A DNA stretch of 60,000 bases, taken from positions 65,760,033 to 65,820,032 of the forward strand of contig OX485804.1 of NCBI GenBank assembly GCA_950295325.1, in the 5' to 3' direction. The stretch is from Polytrichum commune. Its lineage: Eukaryota > Streptophyta > Polytrichopsida > Polytrichales > Polytrichaceae. The position numbers and the translations under genes were made by a program. Shown here piece after piece: positions 47,770-57,570 of this stretch; the first letter of the stretch is position 1; the number at the start of each line of letters is the position of its first letter. The notes beneath the pieces were generated by a model. That model searched no databases. It worked only from the letters and a program-made list of their open reading frames with translations, and was not told the DNA's origin.

Positions 47770-48571
47770 CTATCTAGCCTCGGAGACTGCCTCTATCTCT
47801 TTTGCCTTTTTTTCTTTTGCCTCTTTTGCTTTTGCTTCTTTTTCTTTTGCTGCGGCTTCTTTTGCTCGCATTGCTTCAACATTCCTGAAAATCTCCGCCC
47901 CGCGACTATAGCCATTTTTGGGTTGACCGCCCTCTATAACACATTTTGGATTCCGTCGGCCGCCCGAATTATACGACGAAGAATTCGAATACGATGAAGT
48001 GGACTGTCTTGCATTTTTGGTCATGGAGTAGAAACGCTCCAACTCGACGGACACACTAGACCGCATAGGTTTACGGGTGGGAGCAACCTGCAACGCGTGA
48101 ATGCAAGAACACACGTGTTAGTTTAGGGAGGAAGACCCAAACGTGTCACACGTTCATTTTTTAAGTGCTGGATGATTGTAATGCGCGGATAACCATGTTT
48201 AGGGGCGGGGGGTTCACCTTGTCACCGGGGGCGTTCCCGTCGGAGTCGGCGAGGAGGGGCAATGCGTCCCGCAAAGGAATAGGAAGGGTTCCACTCTTCG
48301 TTGGCCGAGCGTCCATCCGCAGCCGCCGTTGAGATGTACTACTGCCGCCGGGCGGAGAGGGGGATGTCCGGACGCATTTGCGATTTATGCCCTTGAGCGG
48401 CGACGGGGACGCAGATCGCCGGAAGATTTGCTTGGGTGGGGGGCTATCGACGATGCCGGCGTCAAGAGGCTCCTTGGAGTAGTCAATGGTGGACGCGGCG
48501 TCGTAAACGGTCTCGTAGAAGAAGCTCCCCAAGTCTGACTCGCTGACGATGTCAATCGAGGGCTCCAAACG
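47770..48571 (-). CDS. Unrecognised Ser/Pro-rich and coiled-coil coding exons (possible 3' part of the FCP1-like gene)
   Basis: Two minus-strand exons, 48571-48218 (acceptor GCGCCAG, donor AAG|GTGAAC) and 48087-47770 (acceptor GCGTTGCAG, stop TAG), join in phase 0. The first encodes LEPSIDIVSESDLGSFFYET and a Ser/Pro/Arg-rich linker (FRRSASPSPLKG, TSPSPPGGSSTSQRR). The second ends in a highly charged Lys/Glu/Ala helix (AKEAAAKEKEAKAKEAKEKK). No family is recognised. The frame also fits a splice from the end of the FCP1-like exon (donor CTC|GTTTGAG at about 48755), which would skip the stop at 48749 and make this the C-terminus of that protein; the intron would hold the CATA microsatellite. 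This is an inference only. Confidence 0.5.
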
Positions 48572-48691
48572 CTGGCGCAAAAAAGGAAACGAAACAAAAC
48601 CCAAGGGAGGAGGGTTTGCTAGAGCGCGTGAAAATCAAGATACATATGAAGCATATATTACACAAAATGAACGGGTGCGCGCGCACACACA

Positions 48692-48735
48692 CACATACAT
48701 ACATACATACATACATACATACATACACATACAAA
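48692..48735. repeat. Microsatellite (CATA)n
   Basis: About nine CATA units after a CA tract (CACACACACACA), between two minus-strand coding exons. Confidence 0.95.
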
Positions 48736-48748
48736 CACACGTAGTGTC

Positions 48749-49537
48749 TCAAACGAGCTTGTTAAATTTCGCGTGAGATAACAACTCTCTGTACAAATGG
48801 TCTCGTGGATCCAAGTATCTCTCGCCTATCGGATTGTTCCTAACAAAATTGTTTACGGGCAATCCGCTTCCGCAGAGCGCCTGGAGGTATTTACCAAGGT
48901 CTAACAAAAATCGGTCAGGGCAAACTATGAGGTTGGCCGTCGGGTTCAACATGTTCTTTGCGGCGTTGTCGTCCACCATGAGCGTGTTCTCGCGGGTGGG
49001 ACGGACGTCGTAGGGGATGCCTATCAAGGACGGCTGCTGGTCCCAAAAAATGGGCTTCAAGACCTTGAGATATTGGGGGGAAGCGGGGTTGTTTGGTTTT
49101 TTGACGACTTTGCCGTCCGGTGTGTACAATATTCTACAGGCTTCCTGTGCTAGGACCATGCACGGGGGCTCGATGCCCTTGAAGATGAACTCCACGACGG
49201 CATTGGTGTTCTCGGCCGTCATAGAGCTCCAAACGACCACCCACCATCGTTGTTGGGCCAGCTGGAGGAAGGTCCGAAGCCACAGGCGGAGGTGAACTAG
49301 CTTGCTCTTTATGAACGTGGGCGGGCCGTCGTAATTCGCATCCTCGGGCTTGCAAAAGGGCACCGTGGGGGTCCTCGGGCAATGAACGCATTGGACGAGG
49401 ACCCCGTTCAAGTCTAACACCAGGAATTGTTTCTTCGGCCGCGGGGGCGGGGCGGGTAAAACCGGGGGTGCCGCCGCGCTGCCCTCTCCGCTCCTTGGAG
49501 AAGAGCGTCGGGGAGCCGCTACGCTATGCTCCGAGCC
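48749..49537 (-). CDS. FCP1/NLI-interacting (HAD) phosphatase-like exon
   Basis: An exon with acceptor GTATCTGCAG starts at 49537 and runs open for 262 codons to TGA at 48749-48751. After a Pro-rich stretch it reads KKQFLVLDLNGVLV, RLWLRTFLQLAQQRWWVVVW, WSSMTAENTNAVVEFIF, LKPIFWDQQ, TLMVDDNAAKNMLNP and a C-terminal YLDPRDHLYRELL. This matches the NIF/FCP1 fold: motif 1 (D-x-D-x-T/V), motif 2 (W-S/T-S/T) and the late D-D pair. In motif 1 the second Asp is Asn (DLNGV), as in a plant FCP1-like subgroup I know by LDLNG. In the family this Asp is the general acid, so phosphatase activity is doubtful. Exon 1 upstream was not found, and there is no in-frame stop in this exon. Confidence 0.78.
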   Translation of the reverse strand, partial: GSEHSVAAPRRSSPRSGEGSAAAPPVLPAPPPRPKKQFLVLDLNGVLVQCVHCPRTPTVPFCKPEDANYDGPPTFIKSKLVHLRLWLRTFLQLAQQRWWVVVWSSMTAENTNAVVEFIFKGIEPPCMVLAQEACRILYTPDGKVVKKPNNPASPQYLKVLKPIFWDQQPSLIGIPYDVRPTRENTLMVDDNAAKNMLNPTANLIVCPDRFLLDLGKYLQALCGSGLPVNNFVRNNPIGERYLDPRDHLYRELLSHAKFNKLV

Positions 49538-50013
49538 CTGCAGATACGATCGAGAGAAAATGGTGGGCGACTTATGTCATGCTATGTCCAAACGAAGCAT
49601 TTAAAGAAACGAGTGTTCTCGGTGCAAACACAAAACCATTTGATTCATTTTGGAGGGGGTGCAACAAGGGACACAAGAGAGGCAAGAGCATACAACATAC
49701 ATTCAAACACAAGATACAAGTATATAGGAGTAAAAAATGGCGATTATATTGTATACAATGCTCTATGTACATCTTGATTGGGGGGAGCCGCGTTGAACGA
49801 TGCGTTCAAACTAGCCTACTTCTACATCTAGCAAAAATTGAAGAGACGGGCCGCCGTGATGAAGACTTCGTCGCAAGCCGGGGGGTATGTGGACGAACGA
49901 ATGGTTGGGGGGATGTGGCGAAGGGCGCGAGTGCCGGGGGGGGGGGGCGACGTGTGCGTGAGTTTAGGGTAGCTAGGGGACACGACCAAGGCAAGAAGTC
50001 AAAGACCCAGGGA

Positions 50014-50035
50014 GTTTGGGTCGACCGACCCAAAC
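50014..50035. repeat. Palindrome copy 1, centre AC, just after the stop of the methyltransferase-like gene
   Basis: A perfect 10-bp arm GTTTGGGTCG, two central bases, then the inverse arm. It lies 9 bp past the TGA at 50045-50047 (minus strand). Confidence 0.95.
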
Positions 50036-50317
50036 TGAGTGGGGTCAGTGCATTACCTCGCCTTGGTCGCGCCTCGACGACGTTGAGGCCGTCACCGCGT
50101 GCGTTGCCCCACCTCTGTCACCGCCGCCTCCGACGATGACTTCAGCCTCAACCTGCTCATGCAAAGGCTGACTGTCAGGCCTTTGTCCCAACCCAACCTC
50201 CGCATGCGCATCATGCATTGGTTCATCGACTGGGTTAGGAGTAGAGGTATCACCAGGCCCTTGCGGGCCTTCAACATCTAACATGGGCTCGTCCACCGGG
50301 GTCTGGTCGGGGACGGG

Positions 50318-50408
50318 GTTTGGGTCGGCCGACCCAAACCTTGCTGCTTGGCGAGCGTCGCTCTGGGACGCTGCAACGTCGGCACTGTTTGGGTCGGACG
50401 ACCCAAAC
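50318..50408. repeat. Palindrome copies 2 and 3, inside coding exon
   Basis: Copies at 50318-50339 (centre GC) and 50387-50408 (centre GA) have perfect 10-bp arms. Both are read in the last exon of the minus-strand gene, in the same frame, as F-G-S-x-D-P-N (FGSADPN and FGSSDPN), so they do not break it. Confidence 0.95.
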
Positions 50409-51609
50409 ATGTGGGGGTCGTCCCGCTGGTGGTGTGGGGGCGAGAGGATGGGAGGCCGGAGCGGCGGGGGTGCCAACGAGCTGGAAGCTCCGGGGACGCG
50501 CCAAAGGTTGGGGTCGTCCACCTGCTGGACGGGCGCGTAAGGGCGGGCGTGAGGCTGCAGCAAGTGCGCGAAGCTGAAGGACTGCTGCGGCGTGGGCCGC
50601 GGGCCAATATCCTGTGGAGGAAAGCCTGCGGGCAAGTGAGGGAATGAACTCGGGGGAGCCATCACCAATCCCTACGCCAGCATGCCCTGGATCACTTGCG
50701 TGATCAGGTCCGCTTGGGACGGAGGTGGGGCCATCGCCCTTTGCCGCTCCTGCTCCAACAGGAGAGCCCTCAACTCCGCGACTTCGTTGCGGACCGAGGG
50801 CTCCTCGGTGGCGGCCTTTTGCAATCGGACGCGTTGCTCCTCGTCCCGGAGCATCTTCGCGTTGGCCTCCTCCACGGTGAGGACCTCGGGTTTCACCTTC
50901 ACCATCCCGGCGAACGCTGTGGGAGAGGCAGGATCCGACCTCAGCCTCTTCGCGAGCTCCATGTCGTCCTCGTCCTTGGAGCTTATGGCGATCGTCTCCT
51001 CCACCGCATAGTCGCTGTATAATTTCTTCCCCTTCAGCATTCGCCGCTCCCTGAAGGTGGCCGTCGCGTCCCTCGAATACATGTCCTTCGCGTCGGCCAC
51101 CGTGAGGACGGGCACTAGCTTGCTCTGCGGCGTGGCAGCTCGCATGGCCTTCTTCCGCTGAGGGGCCTCGGATTCTTGAGTGAATCCTGTTGCCCCTTCC
51201 TCGACCTCCCCCTCCACTTTCTCTGCTTCTTCCTCATCCTCCTCTTCCTCCCCATCCTCCGCAACCTCGCCACCTGCTCCAATAGACGGATTGCCCGGAT
51301 GCAACCCGATGAGCGGCTCTGGCAATTGAATGGGGGCCCGCATGGCGAATTCCCCCGGGTTGATTCGCCTCGCCATATCCAAAGGATTCTCGCCCCCCTC
51401 GACGATCTCTTCGACGTAGGATCCGGGTATCCAGTCGAGGATGTCCATTTTCTTCGCCAGTGCCTTCTGGGTCCTGTAGAATTGAACATCGGTATCCTCC
51501 ACATAGGAGTAGATGTTCAACCCAGACATCTGCACAATCCAAATCAATAGTATTAGTATCACCAATGAAGAATAAGGAAAAATGACACCCAAAAAAACAA
51601 TAATAGTTA

Positions 51610-51773
51610 GTTTGGGTCGCTCGACCCAAACTGTGCATGCCCATAGTTTGGGTCGAGCGACCCAAACTTTGCATGCCCTAGTTTGGGTCGAGCGACCCAA
51701 ACCAAGCATGCCCATAGTTTGGGTTGATCGACCCAAACTGTGCATGCCCTAGTTTGGGTCGCTCGACCCAAAC
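51610..51773. repeat. Palindrome copies 4-8, five in tandem in intron 2
   Basis: Copies start at 51610, 51646, 51681, 51717 and 51752, spaced 36, 35, 36 and 35 bp, with centres CT, AG, AG, AT and CT. The copy at 51717 has one arm mismatch. The linkers carry GCATGC, itself a palindrome (GCATAT in the last). The array fills most of the 277-bp intron (51530-51806). Confidence 0.95.
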
Positions 51774-54384
51774 CAGGCATATACATCCACGAGGTTAGTT
51801 TCTTACCATTGCTGCAAAAACCGGTTTGGAGCCCCCGAAGACGTTGAAGATGAAGTCCCCCCTCTTCGTGAGGGTCCTCATCATCCGCAGGTAAAAATCC
51901 ATCCGCAGCTCATCCGCGGGATAGTTGGCGTACTTCGCCTCGTCGTACAATCTCTTGCTGGTGCCCAACCCTTCTGGGACTTGGAAAAGCTTTTCCATCC
52001 GGGCTATAGGATGGTTTGGCACCTTCAGCAACTCAGCTTTGTACACGAAGTACAAGCACAGCACACAGACTATCTTCGTCTTCTTGTCTTTCAATGAGCT
52101 GTACGCCCCCTCCGCAGGTGCAGCAACGTAATGAGATTTTGAGACGGCGTACTCTGGTTGCAATTTACGCACGATCTCGTACACCTGCTCCGCCCTCCTG
52201 TCCTCGACAATCCACAACCAGACGTCGACCTCCCTGAATTTGGGGCTGGCGTAGTCCACGAACTTGGTGAAGAACGGCTCGTAAAACGGGGTGCTCATTG
52301 TCCCCTCGAATGACGCTCCAAGAATGTTCCTGAAGTCTATCATTCCGAAGGGGAAGCGGTCCCCGGCTGCAGTCCTGATCGCCTTCCTGGCATCAGAGCC
52401 CGGCCAACCTTGGATTTTTAGAGGCTCGAAGGAGACCAAGTTGAAGTGAGCTTCGTCCTCGAACCTGACGATCTTCTTCTCCTTTATAAAGTTGGAGAAG
52501 GCACGCGCGGAGTGTTCGGGAAGCGCCCGGTTCCTCCCCCCCTTCACGAACTTGGACCTGAGGAAGTCGTCTCCCGCCTCCCTCATGAGTGCCGCCATGG
52601 ACGCACAGGTAAACTTGTACTCAGCTTTGAATGCCCTCTAGTGCGCCTCGTCAACCTCTCCGTCCACGATGAGCTTCTTCTCGGGCACCAGCTTGTGCAG
52701 CTCTTGGACGATGGTCGTCTTCTTCTTCCTGTTCTCCGTCCATTCCTTCAAGGTGTAGCATGAAGGGACGAAGATCTTAGGCTTCGTGAAGACAATCTTC
52801 GGGTGAACCCAACATCTCTTCGCCGTCGGCTGCACGTGGAGGATGTGGGACGCCGTCTTTCCCACCTCTGTCTCCGAGAGACCTTGAAGAGCTCTGAAGA
52901 ACTCCCTCACCAGTGGCTTCATTTGCTTGAAGCGCGCAGTCTGGTTGTACAGAATGCCGGTGTCGGGATCGATGAGGTCTCCCGTCTCGTGTTTTTCGAA
53001 GACAGTCTTCCATTTTGTCCACACGGAGTCGGACGCTGTGATCAAGTAGATTTCTCCTCTTAGCTCATTATATTGTTTTTGCTTATGGCTAGCGTTGTCA
53101 ATAGAGGAGAATTTATTGATCATCTGGTATTTGAAGTCATGTACATGAAGTCAAGAACATATGTGTGAGCCCAAAAGGGTGCCCACATTTAGTCTTAGAC
53201 CCCTGAAACGTTAGTTGATGCACTTTGAAGTAGCATGTTACTTCACAAAAATATAAAAAGAGTGAAATGTTAGTCTTAGAAGTACCATGTTGTAAGAGGC
53301 TAGGATGTGAGTTGTTATTGTGTTTTTACCTTCGGAAGGATTTGAGTGAATGAGGATAGGTAAGGAGAACTTGGATTGAGTAGTTAGTGAGTAGGCTAGT
53401 ACAAATGGATGGAGACAACCAAAGTGACTCAAGAGGCAAGTGCATTCGAATTGGGATGAATGGAGGATCACATGGAGCGCACAAGTGGACCACCTCATCA
53501 TGGCCACTTAATGGGGAAGGCCCAAGGAAGAATGCAAGGTGGAGGATAAGCAAATTCTCAAAGCACCAATCAAATCACGAGTTAAGCATCGTGGTTTGAA
53601 TTAAGTGGTGAGCGACGATTTGGGAAAGTAAGGGGAGAAAGTTATGGCGGCGGAAAGCGAAGGAGGCTAAGTTTGGGTTGAAGCATCCCAAGTTTGGTAA
53701 AGTGTGGTAGGTAGAAAGCCAAGGCTAGTTAAATGTTCGAATTAGGATCCTTGTTGATCATTTGAGGGAGGAAGGCTTAGAAGATAGGATTGGCGCCTAC
53801 TAAGTAGGAGGAAATCTCAAGGGCTTATCGTGAGCCTTGAGGGTGCTCACCCCCTCAAGCTTACTATATAATCCCTCATTCTTCCCTCACTCATCCTCTC
53901 TTTCCTTTGTGCTCCAAGGCACCCCACGAGTTATAAGTGTGGGTGTGGGAAGCCATATTGGAGCACATGTGTGTGCTTAGTTTTTAGTTTGAGAGCCAAG
54001 GCTTGTTAGCCTTGAAGAGGGCTTGACCTCTTGGTAGAATTAGTGTTGACGTGAAGGATTTTAAAGTTAATTCATGATTCCAATTTGTGGTACTTTAAGT
54101 TCATGTTTTGAATACACGTGGTTGCACGTTCCATGTTTAAGAGTTGAGCACTTGATGTTGTGATGAGTGCAAAAATATACTTGTGTGGATTAGTTAGTCT
54201 TAGTGAAGTTAGGAAATTCTCTCTCCCCCTCTCCTCTCTAGGATTTTAGGATTTTAGGATTAGAGAAGAATTGTGTGATTAGAAAGGGGTTGTTAGTAGA
54301 ATTAGGGAAATTAGGTAGGAAGATTAGTTAAGGGCTTGAATAATTAGTGAGGTAGTTGGGGATTACAACTACAAAGTTGTGGGT

Positions 54385-54585
54385 TCATGAAGGAGCTGGG
54401 TTTATGAAGGAGCTGGGTTTGTTTAGTTAGAAAGTAAAGAGCTGGGTTTATGAAGGAGCTGGGTTTATGAAGGAGCTGGGTTTATGAAGGAGCTGGGTTT
54501 GTTTAGTTAGAAGCTAAGAAGCTGGGTTTATGAAGGAGCTAGGTTTATGTAATTAGAAAGTAAAGAGATGGGTTCATGAAGGAGC
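54385..54585. repeat. Tandem repeat of GGAGCTGGGTTTATGAA units
   Basis: About eight 17-bp units (AGCTGGGTTTATGAAGG), interrupted by two or three blocks of TTTAGTTAGAAAG.TAA. Confidence 0.85.
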
Positions 54586-55323
54586 TTAATAGATAGCCTA
54601 CCTAATTAGCTCATAGACAAGTAGTTAGTTACATTATGCTAGTTAGTGTTATGTGTGGCTTTCACAAGTAAATGTATTTGAGATTGACTATAGAGAATAG
54701 TGTTTTTTTTTTAACACTTGCATCCTCTCTTTAAAAATAAACCACGTGCACAACTTAATGGAGAATGTGGAGCACTCTCGCGATGGCAAGACAAAGGAAG
54801 CAAAGACCAAAGGTGCGAGGGAGAGATTGACATAAGTCACATAAGTATTTCTTAATACTTTAAGGCTTATGTACGGTATGGAGACACCAAGTGAGACCTC
54901 TTATAGTAGCGATACGGAATACACAAGTGATAGTTCAAGTGGTAGTATAGAGTCAACGGCACGGACTCCATTTAGGAGAGGGATATCCTTAAGGGCTTGT
55001 GTAGCTAAAGCAGCCGGATGGACGTTAGAAGCAAACAAAGACAAAATAGCACCCGAGCATAAGGAGGTTAAAATAACATAGTTAACTTGTACATTCTCCA
55101 CATACGTATTGAAATCGTACATTGAGTTGTTAAAAGTGAAATTCCAGTTAAATCCAAGACCACTTGAAGGGTGAACCTTGCACTATGGACTCATCCAAGT
55201 CCAAATCCAATACCGCGGAGGAATGTGAGCCCAAACCCACTACTCGGACTACGGACGCTTAAGGGTGGGGGGTTTGGCCTCACAATATGTTAGAGAACAC
55301 ATCATGAAAAAAATGGAACAGTA

Positions 55324-55630
55324 GTTTGGGTCGATCGACCCAAACTTTAAATCTGATGAAGACTATAAGACAATCCAAGAGTTTGGGTCGATCGACCCAA
55401 ACTTTAAATCTGATGAAGACTATAAGACAATCCAACAGTTTGGGTCGATCGACCCAAACTTTAAATCTGATGAAGACTATAAGACAATCCAACAGTTTGG
55501 GTCGATCGACCCAAACTTTAAATCTGATGAAGACTATAAGACAATCCAACAGTTTGGGTCGATCGACCCAAACTACAAAACTTGCGAAGAAAATAAAACA
55601 ATACAAGAGTTTGGGTCGATCGACCCAAAC
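55324..55630. repeat. Palindrome copies 9-14: six copies at an exact 57-bp period in intron 1
   Basis: Copies start at 55324, 55381, 55438, 55495, 55552 and 55609, each with perfect arms and centre AT, making a fully palindromic 22-mer. The 35-bp linker (TTTAAATCTGATGAAGACTA, then TAAGACAATCCAA.A) is nearly identical in the first four intervals and altered in the fifth. The array ends at 55630, against the 5' splice site of the minus-strand intron (55638). Confidence 0.97.
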
Positions 55631-57014
55631 TTACTCACCTTCCATTTTGGGTTCTTGTCTTTTGCATTCTCCCTTTCCTTGGAAGGCCTGCCATAGAACT
55701 CCCACACATCCCTCGAGGCCATTATATTCCTAATCCAGGATGCCTGATACGCCCTCTTTTTATTTCCCATGTTGAAAAACCTAGAGATGTCACTGAGGAC
55801 GGTCTCGTTGTCTGACCAAACCACCAGTGCCTTCCATACCTTCAGCTTCTCCTTCTGGTTGTTGGGGTCGTCCCATTCAGTCATCAGCTGGATTTTTTTG
55901 GAGGCCTCGACACTGTGCTGGCTGTCAATCAGCCAGAAATCTCCTTTAGAAATCGCCGGCCACATATCAGCCGTAGGCATTCTTTTTAGCCCCTGGGGCA
56001 TCACGACAATTGTCTGCCTGTCGTCCTTGAACTGCCCGCCCAAGATTTGAGCGACCATCCAGTCGACATAGGCATCCTCCTTGGCTTGGACACACTTTTC
56101 AGGTGGCGCAAGGTGGCATTATGCAATGTTCACCTCGAACTTGAAGTCCCTGCCCATGAAGAAGCAATGGAGGCATTTCGTCTCAAAATTGTCGTTGATT
56201 TGTTGAATTTCCCCAGCATCAACCTCTTGGCCAGGCTTGGGCATCCGCAACTCTGGCGAAATTGGCTCGATGGTCATGACTGATGACTCCCTTGCCCTTT
56301 TCGACGGGGTCGTCTGCCAGCTTCCGGACGGGGTCGTCTGCCGGCTTCCTGAAGGCGTTGGCGTCTCGCTGTCAGCCGGAGTCGAGGTAGTGCTCATTCT
56401 CCTAGAATCTGCCGGAACCGCCCGTAGAATCCTCACAGATTGGGGTCTGGAGGAACCTGCTCCTTCTTCTGTCTTGGCCTTCCGCCTGACAGGTTGTTGC
56501 GTTTTTGGTTTGCTTTGCAACGCCTTATTCAAAACCGTGATCGTTTGTTTCAGTTTTGTGAACCTGCTAGCGACCTTGGTGTTTGATACAGTGCCATCTA
56601 TGAAGGTGGTCTCCGGTTTTATGTTGTCCGGGTCAATGCACGTCTCCTTGGCGTATAGGGGGTCGAAAGCCTCGGAGAATTGGTGCATGAACATATGCAC
56701 GTTCTGCACGGCGGAGTTCTCTAGAATAACGTCCACGTGCTCCCCGAGAGCTTGGACGGAAGCAACCTCCCATCCCGTCAGCGTTGCCCAGGTGTGTTGC
56801 TCGTGGGTCCCCACTTTCACCACGAACAAGAGCTTGTACTGGGAGGCTTTCACAACCTGAACGGACCACGCAAGAACGATCCCATCCTTTGGGACGTATG
56901 AGTCGTCCTGTGGAGTTTCGTACTCCTCCCAAAGGTGGTCTGGGGCGAGCATGAACCACCTCTCTCCAGGTCTCTTTTTAGTGGCCATCTGTAAGTCCAG
57001 AAACAAAATTGTTA

Positions 57015-57122
57015 GTTTAGGTCGATCGACCCAAAGTTTCTCGAACTTGGATTGAACATCAGTGCGAATTGAAGGGTGCTCTACTGGCCATCATGAATAG
57101 GTTTGGGTCGACCGACCCAAAC
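57015..57122. repeat. Palindrome copies 15 and 16 upstream of the methyltransferase-like gene
   Basis: 57101-57122 has perfect arms with centre AC. 57015-57036 is a decayed copy (GTTTAGG.. and ..CCCAAAG, centre AT) that lies 25 bp before the acceptor of the first exon seen. They fall in the promoter or an upstream intron. Confidence 0.9.
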
Positions 57123-57570
57123 CCAAGCCTCGAATAGCCTAATCGTATATGAATTATTGGTAGAAACACTATATTCGTTAATCGGAGACTTTTGAAAGTC
57201 TCAAAATAAAATATGCCCATGGTTTGGGATGCCAATATTGTGGGCATACGGAATATTGAGAACATCAAGAACATGACGATTTGAAATTTCGCACGTAAAG
57301 CATATTCTTATTACTAAAAATAGAGAATTTCAATTAAAATGAAAACGTGAGCTCTTTGTGGAAAATAACAATCAACTCTGAAAAAACAATTGGTTTATGT
57401 CATTATAGAATTTGGGGTGCGCATCCCATAAGAAAGGCTCTTATGAATTTGGATGGTACATCCCAAACGTATACAACAATGGAGTGTGACAAGTCCACTA
57501 AGTCTAATAAAAACCAAGTCTACTAAGCGCCCATGTTTTTCGCCATTAACTCCCACCTAATATGTTATGT

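Larger units (their letters stand above)
53124..55638 (-). other. Intron 1 of the methyltransferase-like gene, 2.5 kb, repeat-filled
   Basis: It begins with the donor AAG|GTGAGTAA (55638 downwards), at once followed by the six-copy palindrome array, and ends with ATACCAG before 53123. It contains a GAAGGAGCTGGGTTTATGAA tandem array at about 54385-54580. A degenerate palindrome-like GTTTGGGTTGAAGCATCCC lies at 53671. A 70-codon plus-strand open frame (54869-55081) has no family likeness. AT-rich stretches at 53130-54360 are unassigned. Confidence 0.6.
50045..56988 (-). pseudogene. ParB-like / beta-class DNA methyltransferase-like fusion gene (3 exons, about 1380 codons, 3 in-frame stops)
   Basis: Exons 56988-55639, 53123-51807 and 51529-50045 (TGA end) have GT-AG borders and all join in phase 0. 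Residues about 320-430 resemble a ParB/DGQHR domain: GDFWLIDSQHSVEASKKI (usual D-G-Q-H-R is D-S-Q-H-S), then VVWSDNETVLSDISRFFN. Exon 2 ends GDFIFNVFGGSKPVFAAM and exon 3 opens MSGLNIYSYVEDTD, which together form motif I (F-x-G-S) and the SAM-ribose acidic strand of N4/N6 methyltransferases. That the motif is rebuilt across the splice supports the model. A weak counterpart of the S/D-P-P-Y box is TPFYE. The C-terminus has an acidic tract, a coiled coil (EVAELRALLLEQERQR) and a Pro-rich tail. TAA (56119) and TAG (52638, 50672) interrupt the frame where Gln would fit. Family calls are by motif only, and an upstream exon is possible since ATG directly follows an acceptor. Confidence 0.55.

Noticed and set aside
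49468-50139. 223-codon plus-strand open frame
   Set aside because: It is antisense to the FCP1-like and MTase-like exons in a GC-rich area, with low-complexity Gly/Arg content; a shadow frame.
54869-55081. 70-codon Ser/Thr-rich plus-strand open frame in intron 1
   Set aside because: No known domain, promoter or conservation evidence; kept only as part of the intron description.
55280-55606. 108-codon and 135-codon open frames of repeated VWVDRPKL / LGRSTQT
   Set aside because: They are translations of the 57-bp palindrome array, which stays open only because 57 is divisible by three.
55324-55630. CRISPR-like array (regular repeats with spacers)
   Set aside because: The spacers are nearly identical to each other, the sequence is eukaryotic with introns, and no cas genes are present. 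It is a tandem repeat.
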